Notes: a model not told the origin generated them from the sequence alone. A stretch of DNA of 64,000 nucleotides from CAIKMD01 sp963729935 (GCA_963729935.1 CAVSPW010000010.1:1-64000), one strand, 5' to 3'. Shown: positions 31,291 through 40,160, numbered from the stretch's first letter. Numbers and translations: made by a program.

Positions 31291-31563
31291 TCAGGCGACG
31301 GCCGAAGCCGTCCTCGCAGGAGCGAGCGGCGCAGCCGCGATTTGCGAACCGGCGGCGCGGCCATTGCGATGACGCAGGATGATCGCGGCGGTCGCGTCGC
31401 ATTGCCCGGCCAAGCCGATCAGCGCGTCGCGGAGTTCATCGGTCTCGGTCGATGCGGCCATGCGCCGCAACCGTGCGGCTTCGCGGAGGAAATCCGTTGC
31501 ATGGTCCTGACCGGCGCCGATCGGGGCCGGATCCTCCGTCTGATGGAGGCGCAAAGATCGCAC
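31291..31563 (-). CDS. Small hypothetical protein
   Basis: A 90-residue frame. The central part (about 22-63, ATDFLREAARLRRMAAST and DALIGLAGQCDATAAIIL) is an amphipathic helical pair. It resembles many short alphaproteobacterial proteins in which an R/E-rich helix is followed by a repeat of the form LxxLAxQCD. Its stop is 4 bp before the start of the secreted protein gene, which suggests an operon. No function is known to me. Confidence 0.5.
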   Translation of the reverse strand: MRSLRLHQTEDPAPIGAGQDHATDFLREAARLRRMAASTETDELRDALIGLAGQCDATAAIILRHRNGRAAGSQIAAAPLAPARTASAVA

Positions 31564-31729
31564 GAGGGCTCCTTCAAGCTGCTTTCGCGCTGCCTTGATT
31601 GTTCCAGGGAATGGTTACGAAACCCTTGCCATGGTTAACGGCGGGCCGGCCCAAGGAGCGCCGAATTTCCGGTTGCCAGCACGCCGGAGCCCGGTTCGGT
31701 TGCAGCCTCTTTCCTTCGACTGCGATAGA

Positions 31730-32494
31730 ATGGATTTGGGAGGCCACCCGACTTTGCCGCGATCGACGCACAGCAATGCAAGCGAGACCAAGCATCCCGA
31801 TGCGCGCCCGCGCGGCGGCGTGAAGGCACGCTTGGCGGTGATCGGCGTTTCATCCTCGCTCGGGATCTTGCTGCTCGTTCTCGCGGTGCCGCGGCTTTAC
31901 GCCGAATTGATGCTGCTGCCGGGAAATCCGGTCATCGCCGCGATCGAAAATGACGAGACGATCACCGCCGGTGACCTGAAACGCTTGATGTTGTCGCGCG
32001 AGCGCGCCCTCGACTGGACCCAGTCGGGTCAAGCGCGGCTCGAACTCGCGGTCGCCGAAATCTTGCTGGCGCAGCGCGAAGTCGGCGGCGGCGCACGCTA
32101 TCACGCGCTGATGCGCCAGGCCCTGCAAGCGATCCGGGAGAGCCTGGCGCAAGCACCGTCCGATCCTTTCGCCTGGACGCGCCTCGCCTATGCGCGGCTT
32201 GCCGAGGACCAGACCGCCGAGCGGGTCGTGCCGGTTCTGGCGATGGCGATCCGGATCGCGCCGGTCGAGGCGACGCTCGTCTTCCCGCGGCTCGAGCTTT
32301 GCTTGATCGAGTGGCCTTATTTCGCCCGTGCGAACCCCGATCTTTTCGAAGGGCAGGTAAGGCTCGCTTGGCGCCAATCGCCGCTTCACCTCGTCCGCCT
32401 CGCTCTGGCGACGTCACGAAGCAAAGCGGTGCGCGCCGCGCTCACCGAGGGCGATCAGGCGGAATTCGATCGTATCGTCTCGGATCCCAATTGA
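31730..32494 (+). CDS. Hypothetical membrane-anchored protein with TPR-like helices
   Basis: About 254 residues from the ATG at 31730; earlier in-frame starts (31595 TTG, 31631 ATG) are possible and no start has a strong ribosome site. One transmembrane helix (ARLAVIGVSSSLGILLLVLA) follows a short polar N-terminus. The rest is helical, with a TPR-like stretch (LAQAPSDPFAWTRLAYARLA, then VVPVLAMAIRIAPVE). Its 3' end overlaps the convergent O-antigen ligase-like gene by 40 bp. The pairing suggests envelope polysaccharide biology, but this is inference. Confidence 0.6.
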   Translation: MDLGGHPTLPRSTHSNASETKHPDARPRGGVKARLAVIGVSSSLGILLLVLAVPRLYAELMLLPGNPVIAAIENDETITAGDLKRLMLSRERALDWTQSGQARLELAVAEILLAQREVGGGARYHALMRQALQAIRESLAQAPSDPFAWTRLAYARLAEDQTAERVVPVLAMAIRIAPVEATLVFPRLELCLIEWPYFARANPDLFEGQVRLAWRQSPLHLVRLALATSRSKAVRAALTEGDQAEFDRIVSDPN

Positions 32495-33960
32495 TCCGGC
32501 GGCAGCAGGCGCCGCGGCCATGATTGGATGACCGCGGTGCCCATGATCAGCGCATAGGTCGCCGTGATCGCGGGGATCTGCAGGCTGAAATCGACCAGCG
32601 AATGACAGCCAAGCAGCACGCTGACGCCGATCCCGATGGCGGGATAGATCGCGTCGCGGTGCCGCGCGCGCAGCCCGATGAGGCAACGGATGAAGAGCGC
32701 AGCGGCGCTCACATTCAACAAAAGCGCGGCCGGCACCCCAAGCTCGAACGCATTCTCGAGATACGTGTCGTGCGCCCGATCCCAGCGCCCCTTGACGGCG
32801 TCGGGCTGAATCGGCCGGAACGCTTCCTCGAAGGTGCCGTATCCCGTGCCGAGCCAGGGCGATTCCGCGATCGCGTGGCGCAGCAGCTCATAGACCATCG
32901 GCCGGCCTTCCTGCGCGATGTCGGTCGTGGCAAGGCGCTTTGCGACCTGCGTGCCGTTGAGCGAACCGACGACAAGGCCCGCGACGACGACGGAGCCGGC
33001 GATGACGAGAACGTACCGGCGTCCCACAGTCCGCGAAGCGCCGAGCGCCGCGACGAGCGCGAGCAGTCCGGCGAAAGTGCTGATCACGCCGCCGCGTGAC
33101 TCGGTCAGCGCCAGCGCCGCGCAGGAAAGCACCCACCCCGGAAGCAGCAGCGCGCGCCATCCCGACAGCGCCTGAAGCAAGGCGACGATCTCCGACCGGC
33201 GGCTGCGCTGGCTCGTGACCGACGCCGAAAGTTGCTTGATGAGCATGCCCGAGGCGCAGATCAGGCCGAGCCCGGCATAGGCGGCATAATTGTTGCGGTT
33301 GATGAAGGTGCTGGTCACCGAATCGAAATAGGCGGTCTTTTGAAACCACAGCACCATCTGCGCGCCGCTGAACTCCTCGATCAGCCCATAGGCCGAATAG
33401 GCGAAAGCGGCGAAGCTCAAGGCGAGGAATACCGTTTCGGCGCGGCGGCGCGACCAGCAAAGCTGGACCGCAAGCCAGAAAATGCCCGCATAGGCAAGCA
33501 GACGCACGATCGCGGCGGCCGTGTCATCGGGATCGATCGAGATTGCGCCGGGCAGCGGCGTCTCGAGCAGGGCCGAGCTCGCCTGCCATAAGGGATTGTG
33601 CCATGCCGCCGGGGTGAGCGGCGAGACCTGGATTGCGGCCCAGGCCGTCGTCGCGAGAAACGGAACCAGCCAGGGCCAATTCGGCGTCACGCGCTGGCCG
33701 ATGATCGCGGCGGGATGCAGCAAGCTCAATGCATGGACGACGAGCAGCAACCCCACATAACTTGCGATCACCCACCAGCTCAACGGCGCAACCGAGCCGA
33801 GGGGCAAGGGCAGCAGCAGAACGAAGCCGAGCAGAAGGACGAAGATCGCGCCGCTGACCGCCGTGTCGTCTCGCCGCGCGCGGCGCCGGGACGCGCCCCC
33901 GTCTTCGGTTTCCGGCCGGGTGGATTTCGTACCGACCGCGGCCGTCGACGAGAGAGGCAA
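32455..33960 (-). CDS. O-antigen ligase/polymerase-like membrane protein
   Basis: A 501-residue polytopic membrane protein with about ten hydrophobic segments. The large periplasmic loop contains the Wzy_C-type pattern GTGYGTFEEAFRPIQPD and RAHDTYLENAFELGVPA, including the His and Arg positions typical of O-antigen ligases. Such proteins join glycan chains to a lipid or protein acceptor at the periplasmic face. It follows the FecR-domain gene by 12 bp and is probably co-transcribed with it. Which glycan is handled is unknown. Confidence 0.82.
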   Translation of the reverse strand: MPLSSTAAVGTKSTRPETEDGGASRRRARRDDTAVSGAIFVLLLGFVLLLPLPLGSVAPLSWWVIASYVGLLLVVHALSLLHPAAIIGQRVTPNWPWLVPFLATTAWAAIQVSPLTPAAWHNPLWQASSALLETPLPGAISIDPDDTAAAIVRLLAYAGIFWLAVQLCWSRRRAETVFLALSFAAFAYSAYGLIEEFSGAQMVLWFQKTAYFDSVTSTFINRNNYAAYAGLGLICASGMLIKQLSASVTSQRSRRSEIVALLQALSGWRALLLPGWVLSCAALALTESRGGVISTFAGLLALVAALGASRTVGRRYVLVIAGSVVVAGLVVGSLNGTQVAKRLATTDIAQEGRPMVYELLRHAIAESPWLGTGYGTFEEAFRPIQPDAVKGRWDRAHDTYLENAFELGVPAALLLNVSAAALFIRCLIGLRARHRDAIYPAIGIGVSVLLGCHSLVDFSLQIPAITATYALIMGTAVIQSWPRRLLPPDQLGSETIRSNSA

Positions 33961-33972
33961 AGGCGCGCCCGA

Positions 33973-34695
33973 TTAGGGGGTGGTCGGGCTCACCGAAGGC
34001 GGCTTGGTGATATGCCGCAGCAGGAAGCTGTTGACGACGGGCGGCCCGCCGGCGAATTGAACGGGGCCGGCGATGAGCGCGTCCATCAGCCCCACCTGCG
34101 CGTCGATGATAGACTTGTCCTCATCCGAGCTCGGCCCGATGGTGTGGAACAGCGTGAAATAGGCGCCGCGGCTGAAGCTACGCTGCAGATGATCGTCGGA
34201 GGAGCCGAAGACCGTGCCTTCGAGAACCTGTACGATCGTCTTGTCATGATCCACGACGAAATTGAATTCGGTGCCGCGCACACCCAGCGTGCCGTTGGGC
34301 GTGTTGATGGCATAGCTCTGATGATCCATATGGCCGGTCGCGAAGCGGAACACGCCTTCGCTCACCGTGAGGAAGAATTTGCCCTTCGACGGATCCGGAT
34401 CGTAGACGAATTTATCGAGCACGACCCTCGCGCGGGGACCGAGCGCCAGTTTCGTCCCGTCGACGAACTCGATCTCGGAAGCGGCGTCCGGCGCCGTCGC
34501 GATGAGCTCGTTCTGGCCGACATCGTCGTGGATGACGAGCTGGCGCGTTTGCGTCTCGAGCGTACCGGTCACGGTGCGGACAACGACGATCGTCGTGCCG
34601 ATCTCCGAAGCCGATGCCGGCGACAAAGCGGCAAGCGCCGCCACGCCGAGTGAACAAACCCCCAGCACCACGCGCTCGACCCGCCATTTCCGCAT
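33973..34695 (-). CDS. FecR domain-containing periplasmic protein
   Basis: A 240-residue protein with a signal peptide (about 1-29, cleavage after ASA) and a FecR-type beta domain (about 30-165). The latter shows VTGTLETQTRQLVIHDDVG, IEFVDGTKLALGPRARVVLDKF, FRFATG and TPNGTLGVRGTEFNF. There is no transmembrane anchor beyond the signal, so this is not a sigma-factor regulator of the classical FecR kind, but a stand-alone periplasmic FecR protein. These often lie beside CHASE2 cyclases, as here (divergent, 167 bp apart). A role as ligand or partner of the CHASE2 sensor is inference. Confidence 0.85.
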   Translation of the reverse strand: MRKWRVERVVLGVCSLGVAALAALSPASASEIGTTIVVVRTVTGTLETQTRQLVIHDDVGQNELIATAPDAASEIEFVDGTKLALGPRARVVLDKFVYDPDPSKGKFFLTVSEGVFRFATGHMDHQSYAINTPNGTLGVRGTEFNFVVDHDKTIVQVLEGTVFGSSDDHLQRSFSRGAYFTLFHTIGPSSDEDKSIIDAQVGLMDALIAGPVQFAGGPPVVNSFLLRHITKPPSVSPTTP

Positions 34696-34862
34696 GTCAC
34701 GCCCCCAGAAAGCGGGAGCGATCTCTTCTTCTCCCGCGGGCCCAGTATTAACGAGACGTTACTTTTTCTCAAGAATATATTACTTAACCATCGCCCCGAT
34801 GAACGAGTGCGTGCCCTGACCGGGTGCGCGAAGGGCGGACGAGGCCAGGTCGGACGACCCCC

Positions 34863-37088
34863 ATGACGAGCCGTTGGCGCAATCGAGCCTTGTCGACTCT
34901 GGTCCTGCTGCTGGGCCTGGCCTTGCGCATCGCCGATCCGGGCGTCGTCAGGGACTTCCAGGCGCGCTATTTCGACCTCCTCCAGGAAATTAAGCCCCGC
35001 GCCTATGCGCCGGCGCCGGTGCGCGTGGTCGACATCGACGATGCCAGCCTGGCCCGGCTCGGCCAATGGCCATGGCCGCGGACCCTGCTCGCGGAGCTGA
35101 TCGGCCGCCTCGATGCCATGGGCGCCGCGGTCGTCGCCCTCGACATGGTCCTGGCCGAGCCGGACCGCACCTCGCCCGCCCGCGCTGTGGGCGAGCTGCG
35201 GCAGGCTCCGGCGGCCGTGGCACAATGGCTCGCGGGCCTGCCCGACCACGACCGCGTCCTGGCGGACACGATCCGTGCCGGTCGCGTCGTGACCGGCTTC
35301 GCTTTGACCTCGGGCGGCGGCGGCGCCGCGCCCAGGGTGGAGGCCGGATGGGCGATCGCCGGCGATGACCCGGCGCGCTTCATTCCCGCTTATGGCGGCG
35401 CCGTCGCCTCGTTGCCGGCGCTCGAATCGGCGGCCGCGGGAAATGGCAGCCTCAACCTCGTTCCCGACCGCGACCAGACCGTGCGCCGCGTGCCGCTGAT
35501 CGTCCGCTACCAGAACGCGCTCTACCCTTCGCTGACCGCCGAAGCGCTGCGCGTGGCGCAGGGCGCCGGGAGCTACGTCATCAAGGCCTCGGGCGCGAGC
35601 GGCGTGACCGCCTTCGGCCAACGCACCGGCATTTCGAGCATCAAGATCGGCGCCTTCGCCGCCGATACCGACGCCTCGGGCGCGGTGTGGCTTTACGATA
35701 CCGGCCATGTCCCGGAGCGCAGCATCTCGGCCTGGCGGGTAATGGACGGCAGCGCGCCGGCCAGCGCGGTGCGCGGATCGATCGTCTTCATTGGCGCCGG
35801 CGCCGCGGGCCTCGGCGATCTCAAGGCCACGCCGCTCAGCGTGGCGGTGCTGGGCTCCGAAGTCGATGCCCAGATCGCCGAGCAAGTGATCTTGCAGAAC
35901 TTCCTGCTGCGGCCCGATTGGGCCGCCGGCGCGGAACTGCTCTATCTCGCGCTTCTCGGTATCGCACTCATTTTGGGCCTGCCGCGCTTCGGCGCCGCGA
36001 TGAGCGCGGCCTTTACCGGGGCGGTCTTCATCGCGGCCTTCGCCGTCTCCTGGTACGCCTTTGCGACGCTCCATCTGCTGTTCGACCCGCTCTATCCGTC
36101 GATCGTGGCGCTTGGCGTCTATCTCACGGCGTCCCTTCTCAACCAGCTCCAAACCGAATCCGAAAAGCGGCGCGTGCGCCATGCGTTCGGCCATTACCTG
36201 CCTTCGAGCTTGATCGAAGAGCTGGTCAAGGATCCGACCAAGCTCCGCCTCGGCGGCGAGCTGCGCCAGATGAGCTTCCTGTTTTCCGACATTCGCGGCT
36301 TCACCTCGGTCGCCGAGAAATGCAAATCGCGCCCCGAAGCCATCACCGACATCGTCAACCGCTTCACGACGCGGATGACGGCGGCGATCTTCGATACCGG
36401 CGGCACGATCGACAAATACATGGGCGATTGCGTCATGGCTTTCTGGAATGCGCCGGTGACCGAGAAGGATCATGCGCGGCGCGCCTGCGAAGCGGCGCTC
36501 GCCATGCGCCGCGCCTTGCACGAGCTCAATGACGAGCTCGCCGGCGAGGCTTCCGCGGTGCTTCTCGCCGAGGGCGAGCGCCTCAACGTCCGGCTCGAAG
36601 CCGGCATCGGCATCAACACCGGCGATTGCATCGTCGGCAATCTCGGCTCGGAGATGCATTTCAACTATTCCGTCATCGGCGATGCCGTGAACTTGGCGTC
36701 GCGGCTCGAAGGCGAGTCCAAAATTTATGGCGTTCCGATCGTCATCGGCGAGGAGACCGCGCGCCTGATCGAAGATTTCGCGACGATCGAGCTCGACATC
36801 GTCGCGGTCAAGGGCAAGCGCGAGGAAGTGCGGGTCTTCACCCTGCTGGGCGATCGCGAACTCGGCGCCGATCCGGATTTTCTCGCCTTCCGCGCTCGCC
36901 ATGTCGCGATGCTCGCCGCCTATCGCGCCCAAGCCTGGCAGGATGCGCGCGCGTTGATCGCGCAATGCGACGGATACAATGCCGAGCTGGCGCCGCTCTA
37001 CGACTTTTATCGCGCGCGCATCGCGGCGTTCGAGCACCGTTCCGCGAGCGAGACCCGGCACGAGGTTCCGGCCGAGGCGCCGCCTTGA
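34863..37088 (+). CDS. CHASE2 sensor adenylate/guanylate cyclase (class III)
   Basis: A 741-residue membrane receptor cyclase. A first transmembrane helix near residue 10-25 is followed by a periplasmic CHASE2 domain (about 30-330: VRVVDIDDASLARLGQWPWPR, VVALDMVLAEPD, GSIVFIGAGAAGLGD). Then come three transmembrane helices (about 355-425) and a cytoplasmic class III cyclase domain. Metal-binding Asp476 is in FSDIRGFTS and Asp522 in YMGDCVMAFW; INTGDCIVGNLGS and GDAVNLASRLEG supply the remaining active-site residues. The ATG at 34863 is chosen over a GTG at 34824. cAMP is the likelier product. It is divergent from the fecR-domain gene through an AT-rich gap. Confidence 0.9.
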   Translation: MTSRWRNRALSTLVLLLGLALRIADPGVVRDFQARYFDLLQEIKPRAYAPAPVRVVDIDDASLARLGQWPWPRTLLAELIGRLDAMGAAVVALDMVLAEPDRTSPARAVGELRQAPAAVAQWLAGLPDHDRVLADTIRAGRVVTGFALTSGGGGAAPRVEAGWAIAGDDPARFIPAYGGAVASLPALESAAAGNGSLNLVPDRDQTVRRVPLIVRYQNALYPSLTAEALRVAQGAGSYVIKASGASGVTAFGQRTGISSIKIGAFAADTDASGAVWLYDTGHVPERSISAWRVMDGSAPASAVRGSIVFIGAGAAGLGDLKATPLSVAVLGSEVDAQIAEQVILQNFLLRPDWAAGAELLYLALLGIALILGLPRFGAAMSAAFTGAVFIAAFAVSWYAFATLHLLFDPLYPSIVALGVYLTASLLNQLQTESEKRRVRHAFGHYLPSSLIEELVKDPTKLRLGGELRQMSFLFSDIRGFTSVAEKCKSRPEAITDIVNRFTTRMTAAIFDTGGTIDKYMGDCVMAFWNAPVTEKDHARRACEAALAMRRALHELNDELAGEASAVLLAEGERLNVRLEAGIGINTGDCIVGNLGSEMHFNYSVIGDAVNLASRLEGESKIYGVPIVIGEETARLIEDFATIELDIVAVKGKREEVRVFTLLGDRELGADPDFLAFRARHVAMLAAYRAQAWQDARALIAQCDGYNAELAPLYDFYRARIAAFEHRSASETRHEVPAEAPP

Positions 37089-37118
37089 ATACCGCGTCAC
37101 CCGATACCGGGGCGCGCA

Positions 37119-37655
37119 TCACCTCGGCCGCGGATCGAAGCGGTGGACATCGGCCGGATTGAGCGGGCGCTCGACCGCATTCCAGGTCGAGGCGCCCATC
37201 ACCGCGATCCAGATCGCCAGCGCAAAACCGGCCGAGACGCGGCGCCAGGCCTGATGCCGCATCAAGGGCAGGCGCTCGATGCCATAGGCATGGATCAGCC
37301 CCACCGTGATCAGCGCGAGCTTGGGCAGGAACATGGTGTGAAGCCCGACGCCGATCGGGTCGTAGAGGAAAAGCCCCAAGCCGGTGATCACGGTCAGCGC
37401 GAAGGCCAGGTTCATCAAGGTCACGACCGGCAGCCGCGCCGATTGGATCGAGGCGGCCGGAAAGAAGCCCAACCGCTTGACCTCGATCAGCAATAGCATG
37501 CCGAGAAACCCCGCCATCCCGAAGAGATGCAGAAAGCGGACTACGCCGTAGAGCGGACGCATGCCGTAGACCCAGAGGCGAAACTCGGTGGTGGCCAGCC
37601 AGACCAGCAACCCCACCGGCAGATGGGGCCAACCGCTCCCATAGACGTCAGGCAT
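37119..37655 (-). CDS. Hypothetical integral membrane protein, metal cluster
   Basis: A 178-residue protein with four or five hydrophobic segments: about 40-60 (VVRFLHLFGMAGFLGMLLLI), 78-98, 106-122 and 140-156. His residues near the membrane faces (FLHLFG, GLHTMF, IHAYG) recall heme- or metal-handling membrane proteins such as CopD-like ones, but I cannot assign a family. The ATG at 37655 has GGAGAGG just upstream. It is transcribed divergently from the periplasmic protein gene at 37764, sharing the palindromic operator between them. Confidence 0.65.
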   Translation of the reverse strand: MPDVYGSGWPHLPVGLLVWLATTEFRLWVYGMRPLYGVVRFLHLFGMAGFLGMLLLIEVKRLGFFPAASIQSARLPVVTLMNLAFALTVITGLGLFLYDPIGVGLHTMFLPKLALITVGLIHAYGIERLPLMRHQAWRRVSAGFALAIWIAVMGASTWNAVERPLNPADVHRFDPRPR

Positions 37656-37704
37656 TCTATTCCTCTCCACTCGCCCGGAGGCTCATGACGAATTTCCATT
37701 GACT

Positions 37705-37749
37705 TTGCAATTAAGAATTATTATCAACGAAATTGCGACTTAATTGCAA
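37705..37749. promoter_or_regulatory. Palindromic Fur-like operator between divergent genes
   Basis: TTGCAATTAAG (37705-37715) and its exact reverse complement CTTAATTGCAA (37739-37749) are separated by 23 AT-rich bases. The left arm with its continuation reads, on the minus strand, GATAATAATTCTTAATTGC, which resembles a Fur box (GATAATGATAATCATTATC type). It lies between the start codons of 37655 and 37764, so one operator could control both directions. Confidence 0.6.
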
Positions 37750-37763
37750 GAGGGATTGAGAGC

Positions 37764-38558
37764 ATGCGATCTGGCCTACGTTTTCGACGGCTCGCCCTTA
37801 TTGGCTTCGCGCTCTTCGGCCTCTCCTTCCTCGCGCCGGGCGCCGGCGCGGTCCCGCCGGGTCCGGGGAAGTTGCCCGCCAATCCCTTCCTGCTGCGCGC
37901 CGACGCGCATTACGGGAATGCCGACGACGATACGGATTTCCTATTCCGTCTTGGGATGTTGGAAGGCCATCTTATGATTGGACATGAGCTTTTGACGCAC
38001 CGGCACGCGGCGCTGGCCCTGCCGCATTTCGGCCATCCGGTGCGCGAGCTCTATGCCGACATCGAGGACTATCTCAATAAGAACCGCTTCCCCGCTTTCG
38101 ACCGACAACTCGCCACGCTCGAAGCGCTGGTCGCGGCGACGCCCTATAGCCCCGAGACCGAGGCCAAATACCAAGCGGCCATCGCGACCATCCACAAGGC
38201 GCGCGAGATCGCGCCCGCCAGTTTGCGCGCCTCCCTGCCCGAGATGATCCAGATCTGTTCCGACACGATCGATGCCGCCTCGGGCGAGTTCGGCGAAGGC
38301 CTCGAACAGGGTCGGATCGCCTCGATCGTCGAATACCACGACAGCAAGGGCTATCTCGAATACGTACAACAGCAACTCGACGCGCTGCGCGGCGACCATA
38401 AGGATGCGACGGCGCAAAGCCTGCTCGACCGGTTCCAGGCGATCCTCGCCAAGGCCGAGTGGATCGTCGCCCCGCTTCTGCCCGATCCGACGCCGCGCGC
38501 GTCGGTCGGCACCTACCGTGCCATTGCCGGCGAAGCGGCAGCTCTCACCAAGCCCTGA
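37764..38558 (+). CDS. Periplasmic histidine-containing protein, putative metal binding
   Basis: A 264-residue protein with a signal peptide (about 1-29, cleavage after AGA). The mature part is helical and has a notable His cluster at about residues 69-93: EGHLMIGHELLTHRHA, then LPHFGHPVRELYADIEDYL. Further on it is an ordinary helical protein. The His/Glu cluster could bind a transition metal. It starts directly behind the Fur-like operator with an AGAGGG ribosome site, and is followed after 34 bp by an outer-membrane barrel gene and then a cupredoxin gene. I know of related uncharacterised periplasmic proteins but no assigned function. Confidence 0.7.
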   Translation: MRSGLRFRRLALIGFALFGLSFLAPGAGAVPPGPGKLPANPFLLRADAHYGNADDDTDFLFRLGMLEGHLMIGHELLTHRHAALALPHFGHPVRELYADIEDYLNKNRFPAFDRQLATLEALVAATPYSPETEAKYQAAIATIHKAREIAPASLRASLPEMIQICSDTIDAASGEFGEGLEQGRIASIVEYHDSKGYLEYVQQQLDALRGDHKDATAQSLLDRFQAILAKAEWIVAPLLPDPTPRASVGTYRAIAGEAAALTKP

Positions 38559-38592
38559 ACTTCCATCCTGCCATCATCCGTACGAGGGTCTT

Positions 38593-39801
38593 ATGCTCCG
38601 GACTGCGTTTCGCACCGCCGCGGCCCTCACCTTGCTTGCCGCGTTTGACGGCGGCTCCGCCTTGGCCCAGCGCGCGACGACTTCGCCGAGTTCCTCGCTG
38701 CTCGGATCGGGAGGCCCGGTTACGCCGCCGCCGCCCGGCTTCCCGCAGACGAATTTCATCTGGGGCGGAACCTTCGAGACCCATCTCCAGGCCGAGCTGA
38801 CCAAGCAAGACCGCAACGACGCCAAGGGAACGGTGTTCGACGACAGCGACCTTTCGCTTTACGCCAATTATTCAAACTGGCTTTCCGCCTATAGCGATAT
38901 TCATCTCGAGCGCCAGCGCGAAGACAACGCCAATGATTTCTATCCCGACCGGAACAGCGTCCTGCGCAGCGAGGGTCTGACCATGCGGCAGGTCTTCGCA
39001 ACCTTGCGCCCGAATCAGGATCTTTCGCTCTATGCCGGCAAGATCCATCCGGCTTTCGGCTCGGCCTATGAATTGGCGCCGGGAAATTTTTCCAACTTCG
39101 CCTCGGATTACGAACAGGACGAGCGCCTCGGATTCGGCGGCGCCTATCGCATTCCGGACCAGATCGGGTTGACGAGCCTACAACTCTCGGCCGAGGCGTT
39201 CTTTCTCGACACGACCCCCCTGTCCAACTCGTTGATCTCGCGGCCGAGCCTCGACGATCCGCTGGCCGACCGCGCGCGGCGTTACACGCTCGGCCAATAC
39301 GGCCCCTCCAACACCAACAAGCCGGACAGCTTCACCCTCGCCTTGCGCGGCGGGCAACCCGAGCGCGGACTGACCTATCAGCTCTCCTTCACCCGCGAGA
39401 CGACCTTAGAGCCCGGCGGTCGGGCGGAGCTCGGCGAATTGATCGGCGCCTCCTACGATCCGACCGGCGACGGCATTCCGATCGGACCGCGCCTCGGCGT
39501 GACGCCCTTTCTCGAATACGCGCATTTCGACAATTTCGGCGGCACCGCCGGGCTCGAGGCGCATTACCTCATCGGCGGCCTCACCTTCACGCGCGCACGT
39601 TGGCAATTCGCCGTCGCCAGCGGGCTGCGCGCCAATGCGCTCGGCGGCACGCGCAGCCTCGACCATCAGGAAAGCCTTTCCGTCAATTACGAGGTCAATC
39701 CGCACGTCACGCTGGGTGCCGGAGTCAATTACATCAACATTTCCGGACAGGGCGGCAGTTGGACCTTCGGCCCGTCATTGAGTTATGCGCTTGGCTTTTG
39801 A
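38593..39801 (+). CDS. Putative outer-membrane beta-barrel protein (porin-like)
   Basis: A 402-residue protein with a signal peptide (about 1-25, cleavage after ALAQ). Alternating strands fill the rest: FIWGGTFETHLQAEL, LYANYSNWLSAYSDIHLER, LSLYAGKIHPAFGSAYEL, LTYQLSFTRETTL, VTPFLEYAHF. The C-terminus ends in Phe (SLSYALGF), the signature of barrels recognised by the Bam complex. It lies between the His-rich periplasmic protein and the cupredoxin (11 bp to the latter), so it probably serves as the outer-membrane entry route of the same metal system. It is not a TonB-dependent receptor: no plug domain or TonB box is seen. Confidence 0.75.
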   Translation: MLRTAFRTAAALTLLAAFDGGSALAQRATTSPSSSLLGSGGPVTPPPPGFPQTNFIWGGTFETHLQAELTKQDRNDAKGTVFDDSDLSLYANYSNWLSAYSDIHLERQREDNANDFYPDRNSVLRSEGLTMRQVFATLRPNQDLSLYAGKIHPAFGSAYELAPGNFSNFASDYEQDERLGFGGAYRIPDQIGLTSLQLSAEAFFLDTTPLSNSLISRPSLDDPLADRARRYTLGQYGPSNTNKPDSFTLALRGGQPERGLTYQLSFTRETTLEPGGRAELGELIGASYDPTGDGIPIGPRLGVTPFLEYAHFDNFGGTAGLEAHYLIGGLTFTRARWQFAVASGLRANALGGTRSLDHQESLSVNYEVNPHVTLGAGVNYINISGQGGSWTFGPSLSYALGF

Positions 39802-39812
39802 GGAGGATATCG

Positions 39813-40160
39813 ATGGAACGCTTTCGCTTCGTCTCCTTTGCCGCCGGCACGGGCCTCGCGCTTCTCCTCGCGATCGAAGCCGCGCATGCTCAAGAGCCCG
39901 TGAAAATCGAGGTGACGATCAAGGATCATCGCTTCAAGCCGGCGGAGATCCGCATCCCGGCCGGGACGCGCGCCCTCATCAATCTGCACAACACCGACCC
40001 GACGGCGGAAGAATTCGATTCCGCCGCGCTCGACATCGAGAAGGTGATCGCCGGCGGACGCACCGGCACCGTGCGGCTGCGCCCTCTCGATCCGGGCCAT
40101 TATCCTTTCATCGGCGAGTACCATTCCGACACGGCGCAAGGCGTCGTCATCGTCGAATGA
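39813..40160 (+). CDS. Cupredoxin domain-containing periplasmic protein (EfeO/FtrB-type)
   Basis: A 115-residue protein with a signal peptide (about 1-26, cleavage after AHA) and one cupredoxin domain. It carries VTIKDHRFKPAEIRIPAGTR, TAEEFDSAALDIEKVIAGG and YPFIGEYHSDTAQGVVIVE. This pattern matches the cupredoxin parts of EfeO and FtrB, which serve ferrous iron uptake with an FTR1 permease and P19-like proteins. A strong GAGGAGGA site precedes the ATG at 39813. It closes the operon. No FTR1-type permease (REGLE motif) is present nearby. Confidence 0.85.
   Translation: MERFRFVSFAAGTGLALLLAIEAAHAQEPVKIEVTIKDHRFKPAEIRIPAGTRALINLHNTDPTAEEFDSAALDIEKVIAGGRTGTVRLRPLDPGHYPFIGEYHSDTAQGVVIVE

Noticed and set aside
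32455..33960. Exosortase candidate for the PEP-CTERM proteins
   Set aside because: The periplasmic loop and length match O-antigen ligases, and the exosortase Cys/Arg/His motif order is not seen.
34569..37100. Very long (843-codon) minus-strand frame opposite the cyclase gene
   Set aside because: It is the antisense of a GC-rich gene with known catalytic motifs; its own translation is Arg/Ala/Gly/Asp-rich without domains.
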